Source: Prevotella sp. (GTDB lineage Bacteria; Bacteroidota; Bacteroidia; Bacteroidales; Bacteroidaceae). From it: 54,041 nucleotides of DNA. The notes beneath the pieces are model-generated. The model was given only the letters and a program-made list of their open reading frames with translations, was not told where the DNA came from and ran no database searches. A program made the position numbers and the translations under genes. The stretch covers positions 1 through 54,041 of the forward strand of contig JAFUDJ010000016.1 of NCBI GenBank assembly GCA_017459445.1. Direction: 5' to 3'. Below, piece after piece: positions 47,601 to 54,041 of this stretch; the first letter of the stretch is position 1, and each line of letters starts with the position of its first letter.

Positions 47601-50600
47601 CTCAGCACCAACGTCAATGCGAACGGTACGCTGCCCAACCCGCAGCAGCACTGGGGCGGCATGATGCGCAAGCTGGACACCAACGACTTCGAGACGGCCA
47701 ACGTCGAGTACATCGAGTTCTGGCTCCTCGACCCCTTCATCTATACCTCGCAGCAGCAAGACGCCTCCGAATACGGCGGCGACCTGTACATCAACCTCGG
47801 CGAGGTGAGCGAGGACATCCTGCGCGACGGCAAGAAATTCTACGAGAGCGGCATGCCCGTGGACGGCACCTCGTCGTTCACCGAGACGGCATGGGGGCGC
47901 ATTCCCGTACAGTCGACGCAGACCTACGCCTTTGCCACGACCAGCGGCTCGCGCGCCAGACAGGACGTCGGACTGAACGGCCTGAACGACGACGAGGAGC
48001 GCACGTGGCCGGCCTACCAGCAGTTCCTGAACGATGTCAGCGCCGTCGTCACCAACGACAGCGTGCGCCAGGCATGGAGCGCCGACCCCGCCAACGACGA
48101 CTACCACTACTACCGGGGACGCGACCTGGACGACCGCCGCGTGAACATACTGGACCGATACAAGCGCATCAACATGCCGCAGGGCAACTCGCCCGACAGC
48201 GACCAGCAGACCGAGGGCTACGACACGTCGTACAAGACCTACCCCGACGTCGAGGACATCAACCAGGACTACACGCTCAACGAATATGAGCGCTACTATG
48301 AATACAAGGTGAGCATCCGCCCGGAGGACATGCAGCTGGGCTACAACTTCATCACCGACGTCCGCGAGGCGCCCGTCATGCTGCGCAACGGCAAGCAGGA
48401 GAAGGTGAAGTGGTACCAGTTCCGCATACCGCTGACGCAGTACACGCGCCGCGAGGGAAGCATCAACGACTTCACCAGCATCCGCTTCATGCGCATGTTC
48501 CTCACCGAGTTCAAGAAACCCATCTTCCTGCGCTTCGGCTCGCTCGACCTCGTGCGCGGCGAATGGCGCGTCTACGACCAGCCGCTGACCACGGGCAGCA
48601 ACAGCGGACAGCTGGAGGTGAGCGCCGTCAACATCGAGGAAAACAACGACAAGCGCCCCGTCAACTACGTGCTGCCGCCGGGCATCAGCCGAGTCACCGA
48701 CCCCTCGCAGCCCCAGCTGACCGAAGCCAACGAGCAGGCGCTGAGCATGGTGGTGAAGAACCTGTCGCCAGGAGAGTCGAAGGCCGTCTACCGCACGACG
48801 ACGCTCGACCTGCGACTGTACAAGCATCTGCAGATGTTCGTGCACGCCAACCACCTCATCGACAACGCCACCTCGCTGCAGGACGACCAGCTGGCCGTCT
48901 TCGTACGCGTGGGCAGCGACTACAAGAACAACTACTATGAGTACGTGATACCGCTGAAGCTGACGCCTGAGCGTAACAACTATAACAAGTATAACGTGGA
49001 CGACTGCCGCGCCGTCTGGCCGCAGGACAACATGCTCGACATCGACCTCTCGGTGTTCACACGCATCAAGAAGGCCCGCAACAAGGCACGCGCCACGGGG
49101 ACGGGCAGCTTCACGACGCTCTTCACCGACTACGACCCCGACCACATGAACAATCAGGTGAGCATCATGGGTAACCCGTCGCTCGGAGAGGTGAAGACGA
49201 TGATGATTGGTGTGCGCAACCTGTCGGGCTCGCTGAAGTCGGGTGAGATATGGGTGAACGAGCTGCGACTGCAGGATGTCGTCAACAAGGGCGGATGGGC
49301 GGCCTCAGGCGCGCTGAACATGCAGCTCAGCGACGTGGCAACGGTCAACGTCACGGGAAAGATAATCACCGAGGGATTCGGCGGACTGGAGGACGGTGTG
49401 GCCGCCCGTACCAACGAGAACTACCGCACCTACTCCGTCACGACGAACGTCGAGCTGGGCAAGTTCTTCCCCGACAAGCTGAAGGTGTCGGCACCGCTGT
49501 ACTACTCACTCACCAAGGAGGAGACGCGCCCGAAGTATAACCCGTTGGACACGGACATGGAACTGGACGACGCCCTCGACGCCACCATCGACCAGCATGA
49601 GCGCGACTCCATCGAGAGCATCGCCGTCACCAAGACCACGACGACCAACTTCTCGCTCAGCAACGTGCGCTTCGGCATCAAGACCAAGCGCCACCCCATG
49701 CCTTACGACCCCGCCAACTTCTCGTTCTCATACAGTCACCGCCACACGCAGAAGTCGGGCGAGACAACCGTATACGAGCGCGACGACGAGTGGCGCGGCG
49801 CACTGAGCTACACCTATACGCCGGTGTACAAGGCGTGGGAGCCGTTCAAAAAGTCGAAGAGCAAGTCGAAATGGATGGCACTGCCCAAGGCGTTTGCCCT
49901 GAACTGGCTGCCGCAGAACATCACTTTCAATACCGACATGGTGCGCAACTACTACGAACTGCAGGAGCGCGACATGGACGACCTGGGCGGTTCGCAGCTG
50001 CCGGCGACCTTCAACTCGCAGTTCCTCTGGAACCGTAACTTCTCCATCCGATGGGACCTGACCAAGAACCTGCACATGAATTTCCAGTCGGGGACACAGG
50101 CCGAAATCGAGGAGCCATACAGCGACAAGCCTATCAACAAGGACCTCTACCCGGAACGCTATACGGCATGGAAGGACTCGGTGTGGCAGAGCATCAAGCA
50201 CTTCGGACGCCCGCTGGACTACCGGCAGACCTTTACCGCGTCGTACCAGCTGCCGCTGAACAAGCTGCCCATCTTCGACTGGGTGAACTCCGACGCCTCC
50301 TACACCGCTACCTACAGCTGGGTGCGCGGCACGGAGCGGGAAGACGGCACGTCCATGGGTAACACCATATCGAACAACCGCCAGATTAACATCAACGGCA
50401 CCTTCAACATGGAGACACTGTATAACCACGTGCCCTTCCTGAAGGCTGTCAACGACCGCTTCAAGAAGGCCATCCCCAAGACTCCGAAGAACGCCAACAA
50501 GAAAACCGTGAAGACGACGAAGGAGGCCAAGGACGGCGACGACGGACAGGACGGCAAGAACGGCAAGGGCAAGGTGGACAAGAAGGCGGCGAAGGACGAG

Positions 50601-52253
50601 AAGAACCTGCCGAAGAATAAGAACACGTTCCAGAAGGAGGTGGTGCTGCTGCCCGATACGTCCATCGTCATCACCCATAACAAGAAGTCGAAGCGGCTCA
50701 TCGTCACCGCCAAGACGAAGGATGGGCGCACGTATCCGGTGAAATACAAGGTGGTGGACCAGAACAAGATTGCCATCCGGCAGGGGAAGGTGCGCCGCAG
50801 CATAGCCGACAGCATCGTGAAGCCCGACAGCATCAAACTGCTCGTCACCGTCAAGCCGCCCCTGGAAAACCAGTGGTGGTACAAGCCGGCACAGAGTGCG
50901 GCACGCCTGCTCATGATGGTCCGCTCCATCAATGTCAGCTATCGCGACCAGTACTCCATGTCGCTGCCCGGATTCATGCCGAACATCGGCGACGCCTTCG
51001 GACAGCGCACAGGCGGCGTGATGGCGCCGGGACTGGGCTTCGCCTTCGGATTCACGGGCGACAGCTTCCTGAACAAGGCGCACGACAACGGGTGGCTGTT
51101 CGGTGAGGAAAATGCCTCGCCGGCATCGACCAACAGCACGCGCGACCTGCAGCTGAAGGCTACCGTAGAACCGCTGCGCGACCTGAAGATTGACCTGAAC
51201 GCATCGCGCACGGAGAGCCGTTCGCGCCGCATACAGTATCAGTTCAGCGGCATGCCGTCGACGCAGACGGGAACATTCTCCATGACGACCATCTCCATAT
51301 CCTCGTCGCTCGAGAAAATCGGCGACGCCAACAGCGGATACCCCTCGAAGGTCTTCAACCGCTTCTGCGACGCCCTGCCACGCTTCCAGCAGATGGTGGC
51401 GGCACACTACGGCACGGAGGTGGACATGTACAGCGCATCGGTCATGATACCGGCATTCCTCGACACCTATACAGGCAGCGGGCGCGGCTCGCTCGACCTC
51501 ATCCCGGCGCTGACCAAGCTGCTGCCTAACTGGACCATCCGCTACTCGGGACTGTCGAAACTGAAGTGGTTCAACGAGCATTTCAAGTCAGTAAACCTCA
51601 ACCACTCCTACAAGTCGGTGTTCGCCGTGGGCAGCTATACCAGCAGCAGCGAGACGGCATCCATGCTGGGATGGCACGTGCCTACCGTCAGCATCAACGA
51701 GTCGTTTGCCCCGCTGATTGGCGTCGACGTCACCTTCCTCAACAACCTGACGATGAAGGCGGAATACCGCCGCACACGGGTGCTGACGCTCTCCATGACC
51801 AGCGTGCAGATTAACGAAAACCGCTCCAACGACCTCGTGCTCGGATTCGGCTATAAGGTGAGCGACTTCCGCCTCTTCGGCGGCAACGCCTCGCGGAAAA
51901 TCAAAAAGGCGCAGCGCGGCGGAAAGGCCAACGACAATGATAACAACAAGAACAAGGCGAGCAGCAACAAGAGCCGCAGCGCCGGCGTGAACCACGACCT
52001 GAACCTGCGACTCGATGTGTCGCTGCGCGACCAGGCGGCCATCACCCGCGACATTGCCACGCGCTCGTCGGCAGCATCCAGCGGCAACTCTGCCCTGAAG
52101 ATTTCCTTCATGGCCGACTATACCCTGTCGCGACTGCTGACGCTGTCGGCCTATTACGACCGCCAGACCAACACCCCGCTGCTTTCATCCAGCAGCTATC
52201 CCACCACGACCCACGACTTCGGCCTCTCGCTGAAGTTCTCGCTCACGCGTTAG
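44601..52253 (+). CDS. sprA: Type 9 secretion outer membrane translocon SprA
   Basis: A 2550-residue protein of the SprA/Sov family, the giant 36-strand barrel through which type 9 cargo crosses the outer membrane. A signal peptide lies near residues 15-35 (MLYPVLFLFVTVSLFA). SprA signatures include FGPGGVRIKTQGTAELKLG, FDEKINLNVTGKVGDKVNM, GYISLKTTLQTDQVLAV and NASYIDDFENAKNGIDVSEP. The end LSLKFSLTR is a barrel terminus. Two Lys/Asp/Asn-rich low-complexity insertions (about residues 1965-2015 and 2430-2455) look like surface loops. Very GC-rich, in contrast to what follows. It implies a working type 9 system elsewhere in the genome. Confidence 0.95.
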   Translation: MYGNNIYKKWKQRVSVRSMLYPVLFLFVTVSLFATPPQDDNRRRPNRLQAAGPRTGGNQTLPTPLRNAAAGKSQADDKNQGAKGKGTTVTTPVPPALEIEDETIPDSLLHPRWKIQRTTPIETADLDSSAVDLRFPENVKQQVEYNDSTGMYLIGSKVGDTYLNAPVLMTPDEYRRWSERRELHRFFRDKDAQNVAAKGKEKFDFADMHFSLGPAEKIFGPGGVRIKTQGTAELKLGATFKNIENPSLPERNRKTKAIDFDEKINLNVTGKVGDKVNMSLNYNTDATFDFDTKNLKLRYEGKEDEIVKLVEAGNITFPSNNSLVRGASSLFGVRTDLQFGKLKLQAVVSQKNSTSKSVASKGGTQLTPFELNVADYEENRHFFLSRFFRERYDEAMQQLPNVTTGVEISRIEVWITNKSGTTSNTRNIVAFSELGESRAAKWGGGGVFSAAPDNGDNTEYSLLTTQYAEARNIDQVSTVLTTPFEGGTDYEKLASARLLTTSEYTLNSALGYISLKTTLQTDQVLAVAYEYTYGGRTYRVGEFASDHTNATEALFVKALKNTSNNPSQPNWSLMMKNVYYLATNVEKQKFRLDVKFQSDTTGVYLSYIPEPTTKDVILLRALGCDRLDNNNKIHPNGYFDFIEGYTVSNGRIFFPSAEPFGETLRYFLTTHGVSDEKASQYAFTELYDTTRTAAKQMTDKNKFLLTGQFKGTSANVISLGAYNVPQGSVVVTAGGVTLSEGTDYSVDYSAGEVTILNQSIIDAGTSVNVSLESNTDYGMQRKRMFGFNWEYDFSKNFQIGGTLQHLSEQALTSKVNMGSEPLKNTLWGVNVNWKTESQWLTRMLDKLPLLHCTQPSQITFTGEFAQLIAGTASGTQDNASYIDDFENAKNGIDVSEPKSWVLSSVPSMFPEHDDRTGVTSGYNRALLSWYNIDPLFNNRSSSLTPAHIKSDLEQLSNHYMRAVYVSELYPNRDQSTYSGATNTLPILNLAYYPEERGPYNLSTNVNANGTLPNPQQHWGGMMRKLDTNDFETANVEYIEFWLLDPFIYTSQQQDASEYGGDLYINLGEVSEDILRDGKKFYESGMPVDGTSSFTETAWGRIPVQSTQTYAFATTSGSRARQDVGLNGLNDDEERTWPAYQQFLNDVSAVVTNDSVRQAWSADPANDDYHYYRGRDLDDRRVNILDRYKRINMPQGNSPDSDQQTEGYDTSYKTYPDVEDINQDYTLNEYERYYEYKVSIRPEDMQLGYNFITDVREAPVMLRNGKQEKVKWYQFRIPLTQYTRREGSINDFTSIRFMRMFLTEFKKPIFLRFGSLDLVRGEWRVYDQPLTTGSNSGQLEVSAVNIEENNDKRPVNYVLPPGISRVTDPSQPQLTEANEQALSMVVKNLSPGESKAVYRTTTLDLRLYKHLQMFVHANHLIDNATSLQDDQLAVFVRVGSDYKNNYYEYVIPLKLTPERNNYNKYNVDDCRAVWPQDNMLDIDLSVFTRIKKARNKARATGTGSFTTLFTDYDPDHMNNQVSIMGNPSLGEVKTMMIGVRNLSGSLKSGEIWVNELRLQDVVNKGGWAASGALNMQLSDVATVNVTGKIITEGFGGLEDGVAARTNENYRTYSVTTNVELGKFFPDKLKVSAPLYYSLTKEETRPKYNPLDTDMELDDALDATIDQHERDSIESIAVTKTTTTNFSLSNVRFGIKTKRHPMPYDPANFSFSYSHRHTQKSGETTVYERDDEWRGALSYTYTPVYKAWEPFKKSKSKSKWMALPKAFALNWLPQNITFNTDMVRNYYELQERDMDDLGGSQLPATFNSQFLWNRNFSIRWDLTKNLHMNFQSGTQAEIEEPYSDKPINKDLYPERYTAWKDSVWQSIKHFGRPLDYRQTFTASYQLPLNKLPIFDWVNSDASYTATYSWVRGTEREDGTSMGNTISNNRQININGTFNMETLYNHVPFLKAVNDRFKKAIPKTPKNANKKTVKTTKEAKDGDDGQDGKNGKGKVDKKAAKDEKNLPKNKNTFQKEVVLLPDTSIVITHNKKSKRLIVTAKTKDGRTYPVKYKVVDQNKIAIRQGKVRRSIADSIVKPDSIKLLVTVKPPLENQWWYKPAQSAARLLMMVRSINVSYRDQYSMSLPGFMPNIGDAFGQRTGGVMAPGLGFAFGFTGDSFLNKAHDNGWLFGEENASPASTNSTRDLQLKATVEPLRDLKIDLNASRTESRSRRIQYQFSGMPSTQTGTFSMTTISISSSLEKIGDANSGYPSKVFNRFCDALPRFQQMVAAHYGTEVDMYSASVMIPAFLDTYTGSGRGSLDLIPALTKLLPNWTIRYSGLSKLKWFNEHFKSVNLNHSYKSVFAVGSYTSSSETASMLGWHVPTVSINESFAPLIGVDVTFLNNLTMKAEYRRTRVLTLSMTSVQINENRSNDLVLGFGYKVSDFRLFGGNASRKIKKAQRGGKANDNDNNKNKASSNKSRSAGVNHDLNLRLDVSLRDQAAITRDIATRSSAASSGNSALKISFMADYTLSRLLTLSAYYDRQTNTPLLSSSSYPTTTHDFGLSLKFSLTR

Positions 52254-52293
52254 TTCTTATTCCCCTCCGAAATCGTTAAACAGGAAAATATTG

Positions 52294-52322
52294 GCCGAAT
52301 CGCTTTGCGGTTCGGCTTTTTT
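52294..52322 (+). terminator. Terminator after sprA
   Basis: Stem of 10 bp with one G-U, GCCGAATCGC (52294-52303) and GCGGTTCGGC (52307-52316), loop TTT, then six T. The loop and next base also read TTTG, the -33 box of the following promoter. Confidence 0.88.
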
Positions 52323-52334
52323 GTTGTATATTTG
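52304..52334 (+). promoter_or_regulatory. Promoter of MNT/HEPN pair
   Basis: TTTG 52304-52307, 19 nt, TATATTTG 52327-52334. The -33 box lies in the terminator loop. The first ATG is 10 nt after the -7 box. Confidence 0.75.
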
Positions 52335-52344
52335 CAGAAGTAAA

Positions 52345-52647
52345 ATGAACGCTATGAGAACAAGAAAGGAAATTCTTGAGACATTGAAAGCCTTTAAGGA
52401 GGAAGCTAATTCTAAGTATGGTGTTACCACACTTGGACTGTTTGGTTCCTTTGCTCGTAATCAACAACGAGATGATAGTGATGTAGATGTATGCTTTGAT
52501 GGTATATCACCTACTCTTATGACCATTGCAAAAATGGAAATAGAATTGGAAAAGCGTATAGGTTCTCCGGTACAGTTAACGCTGTTGCATAGTGGACTCC
52601 CCAAATCTTTTTTGAACAACATTAACAAGGATGTTATCTATGTCTAA
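52345..52647 (+). CDS. mntA: MntA-type minimal nucleotidyltransferase antitoxin
   Basis: A 100-residue protein (or 97 from ATG 52354). Minimal nucleotidyltransferase with GSFARNQQRDDSDVDV, the G-S-x-D-x-D catalytic signature, and a short helical end. In type VII toxin-antitoxin systems MntA adds AMP to the HEPN toxin near its active site and silences it. It overlaps the toxin gene by 8 nt. Composition is far more AT-rich than sprA, a sign of transfer. The longer frame from 52291 runs through the promoter. Confidence 0.85.
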   Translation: MNAMRTRKEILETLKAFKEEANSKYGVTTLGLFGSFARNQQRDDSDVDVCFDGISPTLMTIAKMEIELEKRIGSPVQLTLLHSGLPKSFLNNINKDVIYV

Positions 52648-53011
52648 CCAGGAAATATTTGATACTCTTGAAGTGGTACTAAGAGCAGCAGAATCCGCTA
52701 AGGCAAGAGCCGAAAGGATAGTCCATAAGAGCCAGTTAAATGGTAACTTTGAAGATGAAGCGTTGTTCGATGCTATATGCATGAACTTTGTGGTTATCGG
52801 GGAAAAACTAAAAACTCTTGATAATAAAACGCAAGGTCAGTATCTAAAAAATTATTCTGATATTCCGTGGTCTGAGGTTATTCGTATGAGAGATATTGTC
52901 GCTCATCACTACACTGGTATTAAAAACGAAGTGATTTTTGACACAGTAAAAAGGGATATTCCAGACCTAATAGCAATATTGAAAACGATGTTGGATGACC
53001 TGAAAAGGTAA
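52640..53011 (+). CDS. hepT: HepT-type HEPN (DUF86) ribonuclease toxin
   Basis: A 123-residue all-helical HEPN protein. The ribonuclease motif RDIVAHHY (R-x4-H-x-Y) lies near residue 87; the tyrosine is the usual target of AMPylation by MntA. HepT toxins cut RNA such as tRNA when free. ATG 52640 (MSNQEIFDTLEVVL) overlaps mntA; an ATG at 52631 is possible. The antitoxin-then-toxin order and overlap match type VII pairs. AT-rich. Confidence 0.87.
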   Translation: MSNQEIFDTLEVVLRAAESAKARAERIVHKSQLNGNFEDEALFDAICMNFVVIGEKLKTLDNKTQGQYLKNYSDIPWSEVIRMRDIVAHHYTGIKNEVIFDTVKRDIPDLIAILKTMLDDLKR

Positions 53012-53038
53012 ACCGAGAGAATTTGTTCTAAAATCGTG

Positions 53039-53110
53039 CTCCGAAATCGTTTACATTGAAAATATTAGCTGAATCGTTTTGCGGTTCGGCTTTTTTGTTG
53101 TACTTTTGCA
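53039..53110 (+). repeat. 72-bp terminator-promoter module, copy 2
   Basis: The second copy follows hepT. In the stem, GCTGAATCGT (53068-53077) pairs with GCGGTTCGGC (53081-53090); its two changes from copy 1 turn Watson-Crick pairs into G-U pairs, so the hairpin is kept. A T6 run follows. TTTG 53078-53081 and TACTTTTG 53101-53108 keep the 19-nt promoter spacing. Confidence 0.88.
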
Positions 53111-53457
53111 ACGCCGTATGGTGTATACTGTGCGGCAGACATTGTGGACAAAAGCTGCGATTAAGTGAGTGCAAAGGAAGCGTGCTTCCATTTTGCCGAA
53201 CGAAAGCAGCTTCGCCAATAATGGCAATGAAGCGTTGTGCTTCGCTCTTGTTAGCTGAAACCTGAGAAATTTCAAATATAGACAAGACGGAGATGACAAC
53301 GGTTCACGCAGTTAGCGTGGACTGATTGTATCTATATCTTTCTATATTCGGTTTTCTCAGGACCGCAGCTAAGGGATGTGGAGAACATCGGTTCCACGCT
53401 TCTAACATATATAATAATGTTCGCGCGAGGGACGGCGGGGACGCGGTGTTATGCCTC
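53111..53457 (+). promoter_or_regulatory. Hairpin-rich 350-nt leader before DUF2971 gene
   Basis: It lies between the module's promoter and ATG 53458. Main structure: 53261-53269 pairs with 53353-53361 (9 bp), 53275-53281 with 53342-53348 (7 bp), and an inner stem GTTCACGC (53302-53309) with GCGTGGAC (53315-53322), whose T-G pair fits a plus-strand RNA. Another hairpin is at 53171-53196 (palindrome GGAAGCGTGCTTCC). The short frames here have no recognisable product. Confidence 0.45.
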
Positions 53458-53973
53458 ATGAAAGAAAAATTGGCAAAAGAACTACCAGATGACACAAGAC
53501 TCTACAGAATAATGCCCTTGGAGCGTCTTCTGCAGATGTTGGATAGCAAGGAGAATACTCTTGTTAAGCCAAAGCTTTGGGATGACCCCTACGAAAAAAA
53601 CATATCCAACCTTTGGAAAGATGGTACCTTGTATTTACCAAACAATTATTGCTGTGGAATTAAGATGCCAATAAGTAAAGGGTGGTATGGGCAGTGTTGG
53701 ACACTGAACGAAGAAAGTGATGCACTCTGGAGAACATACACAAAGGGAATGCAACACCGGAGCGTAAAAATATCTACTACCGTAAAGCAATTAAGAGAAA
53801 GCTATAGTCAGACAAATGACGGAACGACATTCGAACTTATGCCAGTAGAATATTTGCCCAGCCCTGCTGATGACTATGTAGCCTTTGTAGAAAAGAAAAA
53901 GGCCCAAGGGGGATTGTCCGTGGCGGACGGATGCCGCTGCCTAACCAAAGAACTTGATATGATAGCGTGCTAA
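53458..53973 (+). CDS. DUF2971 family protein, possibly shortened
   Basis: A 171-residue protein from ATG 53458. The start of the domain reads RLYRIMPLERLLQMLDSKEN, then LVKPKLWDDPYEKN and WYGQCWTLNEESDALWRTY, the pattern of DUF2971 (a family of unknown function often seen in accessory DNA). As I recall, family members often have 230-300 residues, so the end (GGLSVADGCRCLTKELDMIAC) may be a truncation. The upstream frame to 53326 crosses the structured leader and is not believed. It is AT-rich like the toxin-antitoxin pair. Confidence 0.6.
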   Translation: MKEKLAKELPDDTRLYRIMPLERLLQMLDSKENTLVKPKLWDDPYEKNISNLWKDGTLYLPNNYCCGIKMPISKGWYGQCWTLNEESDALWRTYTKGMQHRSVKISTTVKQLRESYSQTNDGTTFELMPVEYLPSPADDYVAFVEKKKAQGGLSVADGCRCLTKELDMIAC

Positions 53974-53989
53974 AACTATTTTTTTTGCT

Positions 53990-53997
53990 TACCTTTG
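53990..53997 (+). promoter_or_regulatory. -7 box of gene at window end
   Basis: TACCTTTG, only 5 nt before ATG 54003; nearly leaderless. No -33 TTTG at normal spacing. Confidence 0.5.
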
Positions 53998-54002
53998 CGG
54001 TC

Positions 54003-54041
54003 ATGGAACAAGAAAAGATAGACTTCTACAAAGGTTTAGCG
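54003..54041 (+). CDS. Partial gene, first 13 codons
   Basis: MEQEKIDFYKGLA and then the window ends. The -7 box just upstream supports the start. Too short to identify. Confidence 0.45.
   Translation, partial: MEQEKIDFYKGLA

Larger units (their letters stand above)
52265..52336 (+). repeat. 72-bp terminator-promoter module, copy 1
   Basis: Matches copy 2 (53039-53110) at 62 of 72 positions with no gaps. It holds the sprA terminator hairpin and the promoter of the toxin-antitoxin pair in one unit. Confidence 0.9.

Noticed and set aside
53056-53265. 69-codon open frame in the module and leader before DUF2971
   Set aside because: It starts inside the terminator and promoter; its first residues only echo the same module upstream of mntA.

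Overview
The window comes from a Bacteroidota genome, most likely Prevotella or a close relative. The evidence is the Bacteroidota promoter type (-33 TTTG, about 20 nt, -7 TAnnTTTG, found here about twenty times), few purine-rich ribosome binding sites, an RprX/RprY-like two-component pair, SprA of the type 9 secretion system, TamB next to a lipoprotein-type TamA (TamL), a meso-diaminopimelate dehydrogenase, and an initiator tRNA with no encoded CCA. Genus level is an inference. Most of the window is GC-rich core genome; 15.8-16.6 kb and 52.26-54.04 kb are clearly AT-richer.

Layout: 0.4-3.5 kb, a three-gene sugar-acid operon (plant-type galacturonokinase homologue, sugar-1-phosphate nucleotidyltransferase, UDP-glucuronate 4-epimerase), followed on the same strand by an M48 lipoprotein protease and a C1 peptidase. 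5.9-8.2 kb, TonB-dependent receptor. 8.3-10.6 kb, rprX-rprY. 10.7-15.8 kb, ilvC, an MscS channel, a fucose-isomerase-like protein and holA. 15.8-17.35 kb, an AT-rich gap, an XRE regulator and a tandem repeat. 17.36-22.2 kb (minus), rhamnogalacturonan lyase and typA. 22.6-28.8 kb, rpsO, a GH2 beta-galactosidase (minus), rmuC, a phosphopantetheinyl transferase and a zinc peptidase. 29.1-32.9 kb (minus), a 53-codon peptide gene, an Ig-like surface protein with a long structured leader, and an Rpn-family nuclease. 33.1-42.3 kb (minus), a probable tetR-fabG-rluA-type-tamB-tamL operon. 42.5-43.5 kb, initiator tRNA and ddh. 43.9-52.3 kb, ruvA and the giant sprA. 52.3-54.0 kb, a type VII MNT/HEPN toxin-antitoxin pair and a DUF2971 protein.

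Themes: pectin use (rhamnogalacturonan lyase, beta-galactosidase and the galacturonate activation operon) and envelope export (SprA, TamB/TamL, and two proteins with C-terminal tails resembling type 9 sorting signals).

Most unusual: four intergenic arrays have unrelated sequences but share a 22-bp period, and two of them are centred on an exact dyad. Two conserved proteins (TypA and the beta-galactosidase) carry in-frame palindromic DNA insertions of exactly 26 and 9 codons. A 72-bp module in which a terminator hairpin carries the -33 box of the next promoter occurs on both sides of the toxin-antitoxin pair. Two leaders (one minus, one plus) show nested helices whose G-U pairs fit the transcribed strand.
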